Assembly: GCA_003511885.1 (NCBI GenBank)
Contig: DOIX01000082.1
Coordinates: forward strand, 23,522-32,626
Length of the DNA stretch: 9,105 bases
Direction of reading: 5' to 3'
DNA from: Cyanobacteria bacterium UBA11153
Lineage (GTDB): Bacteria; Cyanobacteriota; Cyanobacteriia; Cyanobacteriales; Coleofasciculaceae
The translations under genes and the position numbers were made by a program. This document shows positions 1 to 6,598 of this stretch, one piece after another. Numbering within the stretch: position 1 is the stretch's first letter; each line of letters starts with the position of its first letter. The notes beneath the pieces are model-generated. The model was not told the origin of the DNA, made no database searches, and saw only the letters and a program-made list of their open reading frames with translations.

Positions 1-21
1 TCCACTGTCAACTGTCCACTG
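1..21. repeat. STRR-type heptamer array (3 copies), left edge of window
   Basis: Three heptamers follow one another: the first and third are TCCACTG and the middle one is TCAACTG. Short tandemly repeated heptamers of this kind are common between genes in filamentous cyanobacteria. The array probably continues to the left of the window, so its full copy number is unknown. It ends 55 bases before the chelatase start codon. Confidence 0.7.
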
Positions 22-76
22 CCCAGATTTCCGCGTTAAGATCGGAGTATGTAAAGAAAGTTTAAGCTATTGAGTT

Positions 77-3000
77 ATGAAAAGGATTGTACTGATTGCC
101 GGATTTGAATCCTTCAACGCAGACTTGTACCGGAAAGCGGCTCAGTTGGCGACTTCTCGGTGTTTAGAGTTAGATATTCAGGTATTTAGCGATCGCGCCC
201 TGACTACAGAACCAGATAAAGTAGAAACTGCCCTTCAGGATGCCCAAGTTTTCTTTGGCAGCTTACTCTTCGATTATGACCAAGTAATGTGGTTGCGAGA
301 GAGGGTGCAACACATCCCCATCCGTTTAGTATTTGAGTCAGCCTTAGAATTAATGAGTTTAACTCAAATCGGTGCCTTTAAAATTGGGGATAAGCCGAAA
401 GGGATGCCCAAACCGATTAAATTTATTCTCGATAAATTCAGTAATGGGCGAGAAGAAGATAAACTAGCAGGCTACATTAGCTTCTTGAAAACGGGACCAA
501 AACTCCTCAAATACATTCCCGTCCAAAAAGTCCAAGACTTGCGCAACTGGTTAATTATTTATGGATACTGGAATGCTGGCGGTACAGATAATGTCGCCTC
601 CATGTTTTGGACGCTAGCTGAAAAATATTTAGACTTAAAAGTTGGAGAAATCCCCCCACCAGTAGAAACCCCCAACATGGGATTACTACATCCCAATTAT
701 GATGGTTACTTTGAATCACCACAACAATATTTAACCTGGTATCAGAACAAACAATCATCCACAGATAAACCATCCGTAAAAAGACCAAACGATCCAAAAA
801 CCACAAATCCATCCGTTATCGCATCCCCTACCAAATATGCCCCCACATCCACCACTCCATCCGCTGCAAAATTTCCCCCCATCTCCCCTCCAAAACCAGT
901 AGTTGGTATTTTACTTTACCGCAAACACGTAATTACCAAACAACCTTACATTCCCCAACTTATCCATTACTTTGAACAAGCCGGATTAATACCCTTACCT
1001 ATATTTATTAACGGAGTAGAAGGACATGTTGCCGTGCGAGATTGGATGACAACAACTTACGAAACCCAACAGAGAAAACTCGGTAACATTGAAACCCTAT
1101 CTCTATCCAAAGAAGCAGTAGAAGTAGATGCAATTGTTTCCACCATTGGCTTCCCCTTAGTAGGAGGTCCCGCTGGCTCCATGGAAGCAGGAAGACAAGT
1201 AGATGTTGCCAAAAAAATTCTCACAGCCAAAAACGTACCCTATATTGTTGCTGCACCCCTACTAATTCAAGATATTCACTCTTGGACAAGACAAGGAATT
1301 GGCGGATTGCAAAGCGTTGTCTTATATGCTTTACCCGAATTAGACGGCGCAATCGATACAGTACCTCTCGGTGGATTAGTTGGCGAAGATATCTATCTAA
1401 TTCCCGAAAGAGTCAACAGACTAACGGGGCGAATTAATAACTGGATTAACCTCAGAAAAACACCACCATCAGAAAGAAAAATAGCCATTATCTTATACGG
1501 CTTCCCTCCCGGCTACGGCGCGACAGGGACAGCAGCCTTATTAAACGTACCGCGATCGCTACTTAAATTCCTCAAAGCCCTCAAAGACCAAGGATACCAC
1601 ATTGGCGACTTACCAGAAGATGGAGAAGAAATCATCCGCCAAGTTAAACAAGCCGATGAAATCATCAACCAACCCCCAATCCTCCATATTCAAGAAGAAA
1701 CAACCAACAACCAAAAACCAACAACCGTTAATGTTAAAACCCTCGATAAATGGTTAGGATACCTCCTGACTACCAGGATTGAAAAACAATGGCAATCCCT
1801 CACAGGTACGGGAATAAAAACTTATGGAGATGACTTCCAAATTGGCGGAATTCAGTTAGGAAATATTTGGATAGGAGTACAGCCACCTCTTGGTATTTCA
1901 GGAGATCCTATGCGGCTAATGTTTGAGAGAGATATGACACCTCATCCCCAATATGCAGCATTTTATAAATGGTTACAAAATGAATTTCAACCCCATAGCA
2001 TAGTTCACTTCGGAATGCACGGTACAGTAGAATGGTTACCAGGTTCACCTTTAGGAAATACCGGATACTCTTGGTCAGATATTCTCCTCGGGAATCTCCC
2101 CAATCTATATATATATGCCGCCAACAATCCCTCAGAATCAATCCTAGCCAAACGTCGAGGTTATGGAGTATTAATTTCCCACAACGTACCACCCTATAGT
2201 CGGGCAGGATTGTACAAAGAATTAATCGCACTGCGAGATTTAATCTCAGAATATCGAGAAGATCCCGAAAAAAACTACGCCCTCAAAGAAGGTATATGTA
2301 AAAAAATAGTAGATACCGGATTAGATACAGATTGTCCCTTCGCAGACGCAAAAAAACTAGGAATTCCCTTCACACCAGAAAACATCCGGCTATTTAGTGC
2401 CCATGCCTTTAACGACTATTTAGTCAAACTATACCAATACCTCCAAGTAGTAGAAACCCGCCTATTTTCATCCGGATTGCATACCCTAGGAGAAGCACCC
2501 AACCCAGAAGAATTAGCATCCTATCTCGAAGCATATTTCGGCAAAAACTTACCAGAAGAATTGGTAATGGATGTAACAGATTTGAGCGCGAATAAAACGG
2601 ATGTAGATATAACAGATAACCCATCCACTGCCAAATCCACAATATCATCACAAATAGATAACTCATCCGTTGCCCAATCTCCTGCCCAAGCTATCGCAAA
2701 ATTACTCGCTCAAAACACCGATGAATTAACCAACCTACTCAGAGGATTAAACGGAGAATATATCCCCCCCGCACCCGGAGGCGACTTATTACGAGATGGT
2801 GCAGGAGTATTACCAACAGGCAGAAATATCCATGCTTTAGATCCCTACAGAATGCCATCACCCGCTGCTTACGAAAGAGGCAAAGAAATTGCCCAAAAAA
2901 TCATTGCCCAACACCTCCAAGAAAATGGCGAATATCCCGAAACAATAGCCGTAATGTTGTGGGGATTAGATGCCATTAAAACCAAAGGCGAATCCCTAGG

Positions 3001-3991
3001 AATTCTCCTCGAATTAGTAGGTGCCGAACCCATTAAAGAAGGTACAGGAAGGATTGTCCGTTATGAATTAAAACCATTAGCAGAAATCGGACATCCTCGC
3101 ATCGATGTACTAGCCAATTTATCCGGTATTTTCCGCGATAGCTTTGTCAATATTATTGAATTAATTGACGACTTATTTAAACGTGCTGCCGCCGCCGATG
3201 AACCAGAAAACCAAAACTTCATCCGCAAACATGTATTAGCCCTACAATCCCAAGGCGTAAAAAATGCCTCAGCCCGATTATTTTCCAACCCAGCAGGAGA
3301 TTTTGGTTCCCTAGTAAACGACAGAATAGTTGATGGTAATTGGGATTCTGGAGATGAATTAGCAAATACCTGGCAAAGTCGCAATAGTTTCAGTTACGGC
3401 AGACAAGATAAAGGGCAATCACGCCCAGAAATCCTCAATCAGTTACTCAAAACAACCACTACCATCGTCCAAGAAATTGATTCCGTAGAATATGGAGTTA
3501 CCGACATTCAAGAATACTACGCCAATACAGGTGGCTTGAAAAAAGCCGCAGAAAAACAAAGAGGTAAAAAAGTTAACGCTAGTTTTGTCGAAAGCTTCTC
3601 CAAAGATACCACCCCTCGGAAATTAGAAGACTTGCTGCGTTTAGAATATCGCACCAAATTACTCAACCCCAAATGGGCAGATGCCATGGCAAATCAAGGC
3701 TCAGGCGGTGCTTATGAAATATCCCAAAGGATGACAGCCTTAATTGGGTGGGGTGGTACTGCTGATTTTACCGATAATTGGGTATATGATGGAGCTGCTG
3801 ATACTTATGCCTTAGATTCAGAAATGGCAAAGAAATTACGAGAAGCAAATCCCGAAGCATTTCGCAATGTCGTAGGGCGGATGTTAGAGGCACATGGACG
3901 AGGTTTTTGGCAAGCTAGCGATGAGAAGTTACAAAAGTTAAGAGAGTTGTACGATATCACAGAAGAGGAATTAGAAGGTGTCAAAATTTAA
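77..3991 (+). CDS. chlH: Magnesium chelatase subunit H (ChlH/BchH family), probable second paralog
   Basis: This is a complete 1304-residue porphyrin-binding H subunit of the ATP-dependent magnesium chelatase, which with ChlI and ChlD inserts Mg into protoporphyrin IX at the first committed step of chlorophyll synthesis. The N-terminal 220 residues form the ChlH-specific domain (DUF3479 type). A low-complexity Pro/Thr/Ser/Lys linker follows (about 224-273), then the CobN/Mg-chelatase domain from about 275 to the end. Landmarks are VPYIVAAPLL (387-396), PELDG (420-424), HFGMHGTVEWLPG (644-656, the conserved His/Glu signature), TGRN (914-917) and GWGGTAD (1224-1230). The length fits BchH/ChlH (about 1200-1330). 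The N-terminus (MKRIVLIAGFESF) differs from the housekeeping cyanobacterial ChlH as I recall it, so I infer the second form. An in-frame TGA at 71-73 lies two codons before the ATG and limits upstream starts. No strong ribosome binding site is visible. No chlI, chlD or other chlorophyll gene is in the window. A cobaltochelatase CobN role is less likely because the N-terminus is ChlH-like. Confidence 0.92.
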   Translation: MKRIVLIAGFESFNADLYRKAAQLATSRCLELDIQVFSDRALTTEPDKVETALQDAQVFFGSLLFDYDQVMWLRERVQHIPIRLVFESALELMSLTQIGAFKIGDKPKGMPKPIKFILDKFSNGREEDKLAGYISFLKTGPKLLKYIPVQKVQDLRNWLIIYGYWNAGGTDNVASMFWTLAEKYLDLKVGEIPPPVETPNMGLLHPNYDGYFESPQQYLTWYQNKQSSTDKPSVKRPNDPKTTNPSVIASPTKYAPTSTTPSAAKFPPISPPKPVVGILLYRKHVITKQPYIPQLIHYFEQAGLIPLPIFINGVEGHVAVRDWMTTTYETQQRKLGNIETLSLSKEAVEVDAIVSTIGFPLVGGPAGSMEAGRQVDVAKKILTAKNVPYIVAAPLLIQDIHSWTRQGIGGLQSVVLYALPELDGAIDTVPLGGLVGEDIYLIPERVNRLTGRINNWINLRKTPPSERKIAIILYGFPPGYGATGTAALLNVPRSLLKFLKALKDQGYHIGDLPEDGEEIIRQVKQADEIINQPPILHIQEETTNNQKPTTVNVKTLDKWLGYLLTTRIEKQWQSLTGTGIKTYGDDFQIGGIQLGNIWIGVQPPLGISGDPMRLMFERDMTPHPQYAAFYKWLQNEFQPHSIVHFGMHGTVEWLPGSPLGNTGYSWSDILLGNLPNLYIYAANNPSESILAKRRGYGVLISHNVPPYSRAGLYKELIALRDLISEYREDPEKNYALKEGICKKIVDTGLDTDCPFADAKKLGIPFTPENIRLFSAHAFNDYLVKLYQYLQVVETRLFSSGLHTLGEAPNPEELASYLEAYFGKNLPEELVMDVTDLSANKTDVDITDNPSTAKSTISSQIDNSSVAQSPAQAIAKLLAQNTDELTNLLRGLNGEYIPPAPGGDLLRDGAGVLPTGRNIHALDPYRMPSPAAYERGKEIAQKIIAQHLQENGEYPETIAVMLWGLDAIKTKGESLGILLELVGAEPIKEGTGRIVRYELKPLAEIGHPRIDVLANLSGIFRDSFVNIIELIDDLFKRAAAADEPENQNFIRKHVLALQSQGVKNASARLFSNPAGDFGSLVNDRIVDGNWDSGDELANTWQSRNSFSYGRQDKGQSRPEILNQLLKTTTTIVQEIDSVEYGVTDIQEYYANTGGLKKAAEKQRGKKVNASFVESFSKDTTPRKLEDLLRLEYRTKLLNPKWADAMANQGSGGAYEISQRMTALIGWGGTADFTDNWVYDGAADTYALDSEMAKKLREANPEAFRNVVGRMLEAHGRGFWQASDEKLQKLRELYDITEEELEGVKI
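746..895 (+). other. Low-complexity linker inside the chelatase H gene
   Basis: This stretch encodes about residues 224-273, very rich in Pro, Thr, Ser and Lys, between the N-terminal domain and the CobN-like domain. The DNA carries many short CATCC/ATCC-type words, for example CCATCCG near 770, 810 and 865. The reading frame stays open and the flanks are well conserved in type, so I read it as a disordered tether that expanded from simple repeats. Confidence 0.6.
2570..2686 (+). other. Second low-complexity insert inside the chelatase H gene
   Basis: Residues about 832-870 are rich in Asp, Ser, Thr, Asn and Ala and sit between two conserved blocks of the CobN/Mg-chelatase domain, upstream of the IPPAPGGD motif (896-903). 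The DNA shares words with the first linker (CATCCGTT) and contains TCCACTG, the same heptamer found at the left edge of the window. It is probably a surface loop that tolerates insertions. Confidence 0.5.
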
Positions 3992-4007
3992 GATACCTAA
4001 ATTACAA

Positions 4008-4044
4008 GTAGGCTACGTTATGCGGCAAGTTAACGCACCATCCA
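4008..4044. repeat. Intergenic hairpin repeat, copy 1
   Basis: This 37-bp copy begins GTAGG and ends TAACGCACCATCCA. It matches the copy at 4065-4101 at most positions, with a spacing of 57 bp between copy starts. The left arm has drifted (GCTACGTTA), so its stem against TAACGCACC carries mismatches. It lies 17 bp after the chelatase stop codon. Similar GGTGCGTTA/TAACGCACC repeats are widespread in cyanobacterial intergenic DNA (recalled, not checked). Confidence 0.75.
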
Positions 4045-4064
4045 AATTATCAATAACCACGCCA

Positions 4065-4101
4065 GTAGGGTGCGTTATCGTGCAAGGTAACGCACCATCC
4101 A
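4065..4101. repeat. Intergenic hairpin repeat, copy 2 (perfect stem)
   Basis: Same 37-bp unit as 4008-4044. Here the arms GGTGCGTTA (4069-4077) and TAACGCACC (4088-4096) are perfectly complementary over 9 bp around a 10-base loop. No T-run follows on either strand, so it is not a canonical intrinsic terminator. It could still stabilise the 3' end of the chelatase transcript or lower read-through into the next gene. Confidence 0.8.
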
Positions 4102-4157
4102 CAATAGGTAAGGGGGAAAAATAAATATCCAATCAACCACACTCAAATCTATCCTTC

Positions 4158-4163
4158 AAAGGA
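4158..4163 (+). promoter_or_regulatory. Shine-Dalgarno site for the caspase-like gene
   Basis: AAAGGA ends five bases before the ATG at 4169. It is one of the clearest ribosome binding sites in the window and supports that start. Confidence 0.6.
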
Positions 4164-4168
4164 AATCT

Positions 4169-4729
4169 ATGAAAGTCGCCATTTTTGAAGTTTGTCGCAC
4201 TCCAGAAATAAAAAAAAAGACAGAAGCCGTAATTCTCACAAACTTTTTCAGCAAACACAATATAGAATACGAACTATACAGTAACGATTATATTTGGGAA
4301 AATACGACAATAATTGATAAAAACTTTATCGAATTATCTTTACAGAAATCCGATGCTAGCATAGTTCATCTTGCCTTACATGGAAACGATAATAGCTTAA
4401 TTCTCAAATGGTGTAATAAAGAACAAATTATCAAACGTATTCCCGAAGACATATTAAGTAACATTGACATTAAATTAATGAATGGATGGCGCGACAAATT
4501 GATAGTCAGTGGTGCTTGCTATTCCGCCCAACTCGCTGATTCTTTCCTAGAAGCTGGTGCGATGGCTGTCATTGCGCCCAAAACAGCAATTCCCTGGACT
4601 AATTTAGGTAAATTCTTCAGTATTTTCTACAAAAGTTTCCTGTTAGATCAAAATTTAATCGTCGCACTAGACTTAGCCAAAGCCCATTTTCCTGAATTTA
4701 ATAGTTATTACCTGTATTCACCCAATTAA
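4169..4729 (+). CDS. Small stand-alone CHAT-like / caspase-fold protein
   Basis: The 186-residue protein has the layout of a caspase-fold (clan CD, CHAT-like) peptidase domain with nothing fused to it. The N-terminal strand is MKVAIFEVC. A hydrophobic strand leads into VHLALHGND, where His71-Gly72 matches the catalytic His-Gly. A second strand leads into LIVSGACYSAQLADSFLEAGA, where Cys117 sits at the nucleophile position. The segment after it (AVIAP, then Trp143 and an FYKSFL helix) resembles the CHAT pattern of an Ala-Gly-Ala turn, a Trp loop and a helix ending in FY..L. There is no signal peptide or membrane segment, so it is probably cytoplasmic. CHAT proteins are usually fused to TPR or other repeats, which are absent here. 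It lies 177 bp after the chelatase gene with repeats between, so I infer separate transcription. Substrate and role are unknown. Fold assignment is by motif only; a catalytically inactive relative is possible. Confidence 0.7.
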   Translation: MKVAIFEVCRTPEIKKKTEAVILTNFFSKHNIEYELYSNDYIWENTTIIDKNFIELSLQKSDASIVHLALHGNDNSLILKWCNKEQIIKRIPEDILSNIDIKLMNGWRDKLIVSGACYSAQLADSFLEAGAMAVIAPKTAIPWTNLGKFFSIFYKSFLLDQNLIVALDLAKAHFPEFNSYYLYSPN

Positions 4730-4796
4730 TTATAGCAACCCTACGGGCAGCCCCGACATTCTCAAGTCCTCAAACCATTGATTTTTCAGCTTTCTT

Positions 4797-4828
4797 CCCT
4801 AGCCCCTAGCCCCTAGCCCCTAGTCCCT
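4797..4828. repeat. STRR-type heptamer array, CCCTAGC x 4.5
   Basis: Four tandem heptamers (three CCCTAGC, then CCCTAGT) and a partial CCCT run without a break from 4797 to 4828. This is the classic cyanobacterial short tandem heptamer type. It lies between two converging genes (4169-4729 plus, 4949-5404 minus), where expansion would do little harm. The heptamer differs from the one at positions 1-21. Confidence 0.85.
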
Positions 4829-4884
4829 TGCTATCACACTATCCTTAAACCAATAACCTTTCACTTCTTTCCATACCTTTGCGT

Positions 4885-4924
4885 AAAAAAAAAATCAGGT
4901 ACGCTATCCTCAATCTAACGCACC
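4885..4924 (-). terminator. Intrinsic terminator built from a diverged repeat copy
   Basis: Read on the minus strand, GGTGCGTTA (complement of 4916-4924), a nine-base loop and TAGCGTACC (complement of 4898-4906) form a 9-bp RNA stem. Seven pairs are Watson-Crick and two are G-U wobbles. TGA and then ten T (complement of 4885-4894) follow. This starts 24 bases past the stop of the minus-strand gene 4949-5404. On the plus strand the same arms give two A-C mismatches, so the structure favours the minus strand. The arms match the repeat at 4065-4101. Confidence 0.8.
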
Positions 4925-4948
4925 ATGAATATATACAGATTAATTCCC

Positions 4949-5404
4949 CTAAGACTTGACAAAAACCCCCAAACCGAAATCACAATTTCTGGCAGCACAC
5001 TTTTTAATTCTCACATTCACCTCATATCTCCCTTCCGCAGGTGGTAAAAAAGGTACAATTGCGATCGCATCACTAGCTATATCAGAGGCTACCACTCTCC
5101 CGCTCATATCCTTGACAATAATATCCACATCGCTGCAACTGCGATCGCAGACAGCCACAAAACTATACTCTCGATTAGGGTTGAGAAAAACCGTCTTCGG
5201 TGCTTGTACCCCCCTTTCCAGCTTACCCAAAGTGCGCGGGAATGCCAGTTGATAGCCCTCATCCTTCTGAGCTGCGATCGCAGCTTGAAGCTGTTCTTCT
5301 ACCTCCTGTTCTGCTATACTAAGGGGTCTAGCCGTTGCCGCTAGTTGGCAGGTGCTAGTGCTAAGGATTGCGATCGCAGCTAAAATCAGATGTTCAATCT
5401 TCAT
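4949..5404 (-). CDS. Small secreted protein with four cysteines, unknown function
   Basis: I do not recognise this 151-residue protein as a named family. It begins with a signal peptide: a hydrophobic stretch (LILAAIAILS, residues 6-15) followed by an AxA site (Ala23-Thr-Ala25) that predicts cleavage before Arg26. Cys19 does not sit in a good lipobox. The mature part starts with an Ala/Glu/Gln-rich helix (about 30-48). Beta-rich sequence follows with two cysteine pairs, CDRSC (86-90) and CAARNC (136-141), which could form disulphides in the periplasm. The C-terminal half resembles a small beta-sandwich of the bacterial pre-peptidase (PPC) type by strand pattern only. The gene carries four GCGATCGC sites in 456 bp. 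A good terminator follows it. No clear ribosome binding site precedes the ATG. Confidence 0.75.
   Translation of the reverse strand: MKIEHLILAAIAILSTSTCQLAATARPLSIAEQEVEEQLQAAIAAQKDEGYQLAFPRTLGKLERGVQAPKTVFLNPNREYSFVAVCDRSCSDVDIIVKDMSGRVVASDIASDAIAIVPFLPPAEGRYEVNVRIKKCAARNCDFGLGVFVKS
5061..5377. repeat. Cluster of four HIP1 palindromes (GCGATCGC)
   Basis: GCGATCGC occurs at 5061-5068, 5141-5148, 5274-5281 and 5370-5377, all inside the small secreted-protein gene. The other six copies in the window are at 189, 1552, 5631, 7627, 7927 and 8478. HIP1 is a hallmark of many cyanobacterial genomes; four in about 320 bp is locally dense. Confidence 0.9.
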
Positions 5405-5650
5405 GGTGGTAACCCTGGTACGCTAGGAGTCTCAGCCCCTTATTCTACTACCTGTGAATTATTTTCCCTAAATCATAAGTCTTACAGTTTTATTTGGCAA
5501 GTATTTTCATACCAATCCCATCTGTTTGGATTATTCTCTAGACATAAAATAGTCTTAATTCTCATGCTAAATTTCCCGGAACATCTCAAATCCATATTCT
5601 CCTCAATTCCCGGAGTAATTTGTTTGAGTTGCGATCGCACAAATTTCTGA
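5405..5650. other. 246-bp intergenic region between two minus-strand genes
   Basis: This AT-rich stretch should hold the promoter of the secreted-protein gene (4949-5404) and the 3' end of the methyltransferase transcript. I see TTCCCGGA twice (5573-5580 and 5607-5614, 34 bp apart) and one HIP1 site at 5631-5638. I could not identify convincing -35/-10 boxes or a terminator. Open frames here on the plus strand have no family signature. Confidence 0.5.
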
Positions 5651-6418
5651 TTATACTATGACTGGAGCATAATCTTGAAAATTTATAAGTACCCGATTTA
5701 TTCTTTCTTTGTTTATCAGATCGTTTCTCATCCAAAACATATTGAGTTGGTTCCTGACAACTGGAGTATAGCCAGCTCCATGGAGGATTATATTGATTTG
5801 CTCGTAGTCTTGATGAATCCAGCTATCCATCTCCGATCCTACTTCAATCACCAGGCATTTAGCTGTTACCTGACTCAAATCTATGCCCTGGAGAACGTTC
5901 AGTTCGTGACCTTCAACATCTATACTGATTAGATCCGTACTTAAAAACTCTGGGTATATTGATACCCAATAATTTAACGGACGACAACTAATATTTAGTA
6001 TTGGGGCATTTTCGTCAATAAATCCTTCTTGTTTTAAATGTTCTTTGTGGTTGGGATCTTCCGTTTTAATAATTGACGATAATACACCTTGGCTTCTCAT
6101 CTGTAAAATCTGTTCTCGATCGGAAACACCCTCATTAATACATTTTACTTCTTTATTAATCCAATAAAGATATTTCAAGTAAAAAAAAATAGATGGAATA
6201 GGTTCAAAGCATAATCCCTTTGCCCCTTTTAAGGCAAATAAAAAAGTATTTGAACCTGATAGCCCATTATTTGCTCCGATGTCAATAAACTTGGTAACTT
6301 TTCCAATCAGTGTTTCCACAACTAGATCCTCTGCCAAAGCTGCATAAGTTGGCTTGGGAAAAAACTTATGTTGCATAAAACGCAAAATTCTTTTGCCTAC
6401 TTTGATTTGATATTTCAT
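5651..6418 (-). CDS. FkbM-family SAM-dependent methyltransferase
   Basis: The 255-residue protein carries the marks of the FkbM family (Methyltransf_21). The SAM-binding motif I is FIDIGANNG (44-52), FEPIP (71-75) follows the second strand, and the family signature DLISIDVEGHELNVLQG (162-178) holds the acidic/His residues near the active site. The length is normal and there is no signal peptide or membrane helix. FkbM enzymes usually O-methylate sugars, polyketides or other small molecules; the substrate cannot be told from the sequence. No glycosyltransferase or polyketide gene lies nearby, so it looks like an orphan. The start at 6418 is supported by AGGAA (complement of 6425-6429) six bases upstream. 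Neighbours on the same strand are over 170 bp away, so it is probably its own transcript. Confidence 0.88.
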   Translation of the reverse strand: MKYQIKVGKRILRFMQHKFFPKPTYAALAEDLVVETLIGKVTKFIDIGANNGLSGSNTFLFALKGAKGLCFEPIPSIFFYLKYLYWINKEVKCINEGVSDREQILQMRSQGVLSSIIKTEDPNHKEHLKQEGFIDENAPILNISCRPLNYWVSIYPEFLSTDLISIDVEGHELNVLQGIDLSQVTAKCLVIEVGSEMDSWIHQDYEQINIILHGAGYTPVVRNQLNMFWMRNDLINKERINRVLINFQDYAPVIV

Positions 6419-6424
6419 TCCTAC

Positions 6425-6429
6425 TTCCT
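6425..6429 (-). promoter_or_regulatory. Shine-Dalgarno site for the FkbM methyltransferase
   Basis: On the minus strand AGGAA lies six bases before the ATG at 6418. A second AGGA touches the ATG and is too close to work. This supports the chosen start. Confidence 0.5.
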
Positions 6430-6543
6430 ACTTTTTAGCTTACTTTCATCAACAAATTGTATCTATTCAATTGAGTATTTATATTTAAACAATCTTACAC
6501 TTCAATGGAATAAGCCATTGGCAAGAAAAATTTAATTTATTAT

Positions 6544-6598
6544 TCCCCATCCTTATATCCGCTGTTCCCTTCTCCATTCCCTACTCCTCACTCCCCTG
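6544..6598. repeat. Degenerate pyrimidine-rich repeat stretch
   Basis: Plus-strand words such as TCCCC, TTCCC, CATTCCC, CTACTCC and CTCCCC follow each other right up to the stop codon of the gene at 6599-7495. This resembles worn CCCATT/CCCCTA-type heptamer arrays of cyanobacteria, but no exact period can be shown. The rest of the 180-bp gap (6419-6543) is AT-rich and shows nothing clear. Confidence 0.4.

Noticed and set aside
1908..2231. Open frame on the minus strand inside the chelatase gene
   Set aside because: It lies opposite highly conserved chelatase codons and its translation shows no domain. The same applies to the minus-strand frames at 555-812 and 3061-3384 and the one at 2424-2666.
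77..3991. Cobaltochelatase CobN
   Set aside because: The N-terminal 220 residues are ChlH-like and do not resemble the cyanobacterial CobN start; the core motifs alone do not separate the two families.
4008..4101. Possible CRISPR array
   Set aside because: There are only two 37-bp copies with a 20-bp spacer, both copies are hairpins with drifted arms, and no cas gene is near.
4065..4101. Intrinsic terminator for the chelatase gene
   Set aside because: The stem is good but no T-run follows on the plus strand, so I list it only as a repeat.
4956..5252. Plus-strand open frame opposite the secreted-protein gene
   Set aside because: The minus-strand reading has a signal peptide, paired cysteines and a terminator; the plus-strand reading has none of these.
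5390..5650. Plus-strand open frame across the intergenic region
   Set aside because: Its product has no recognisable motif and no ribosome binding site, and the region is needed for the promoter of the minus-strand gene.
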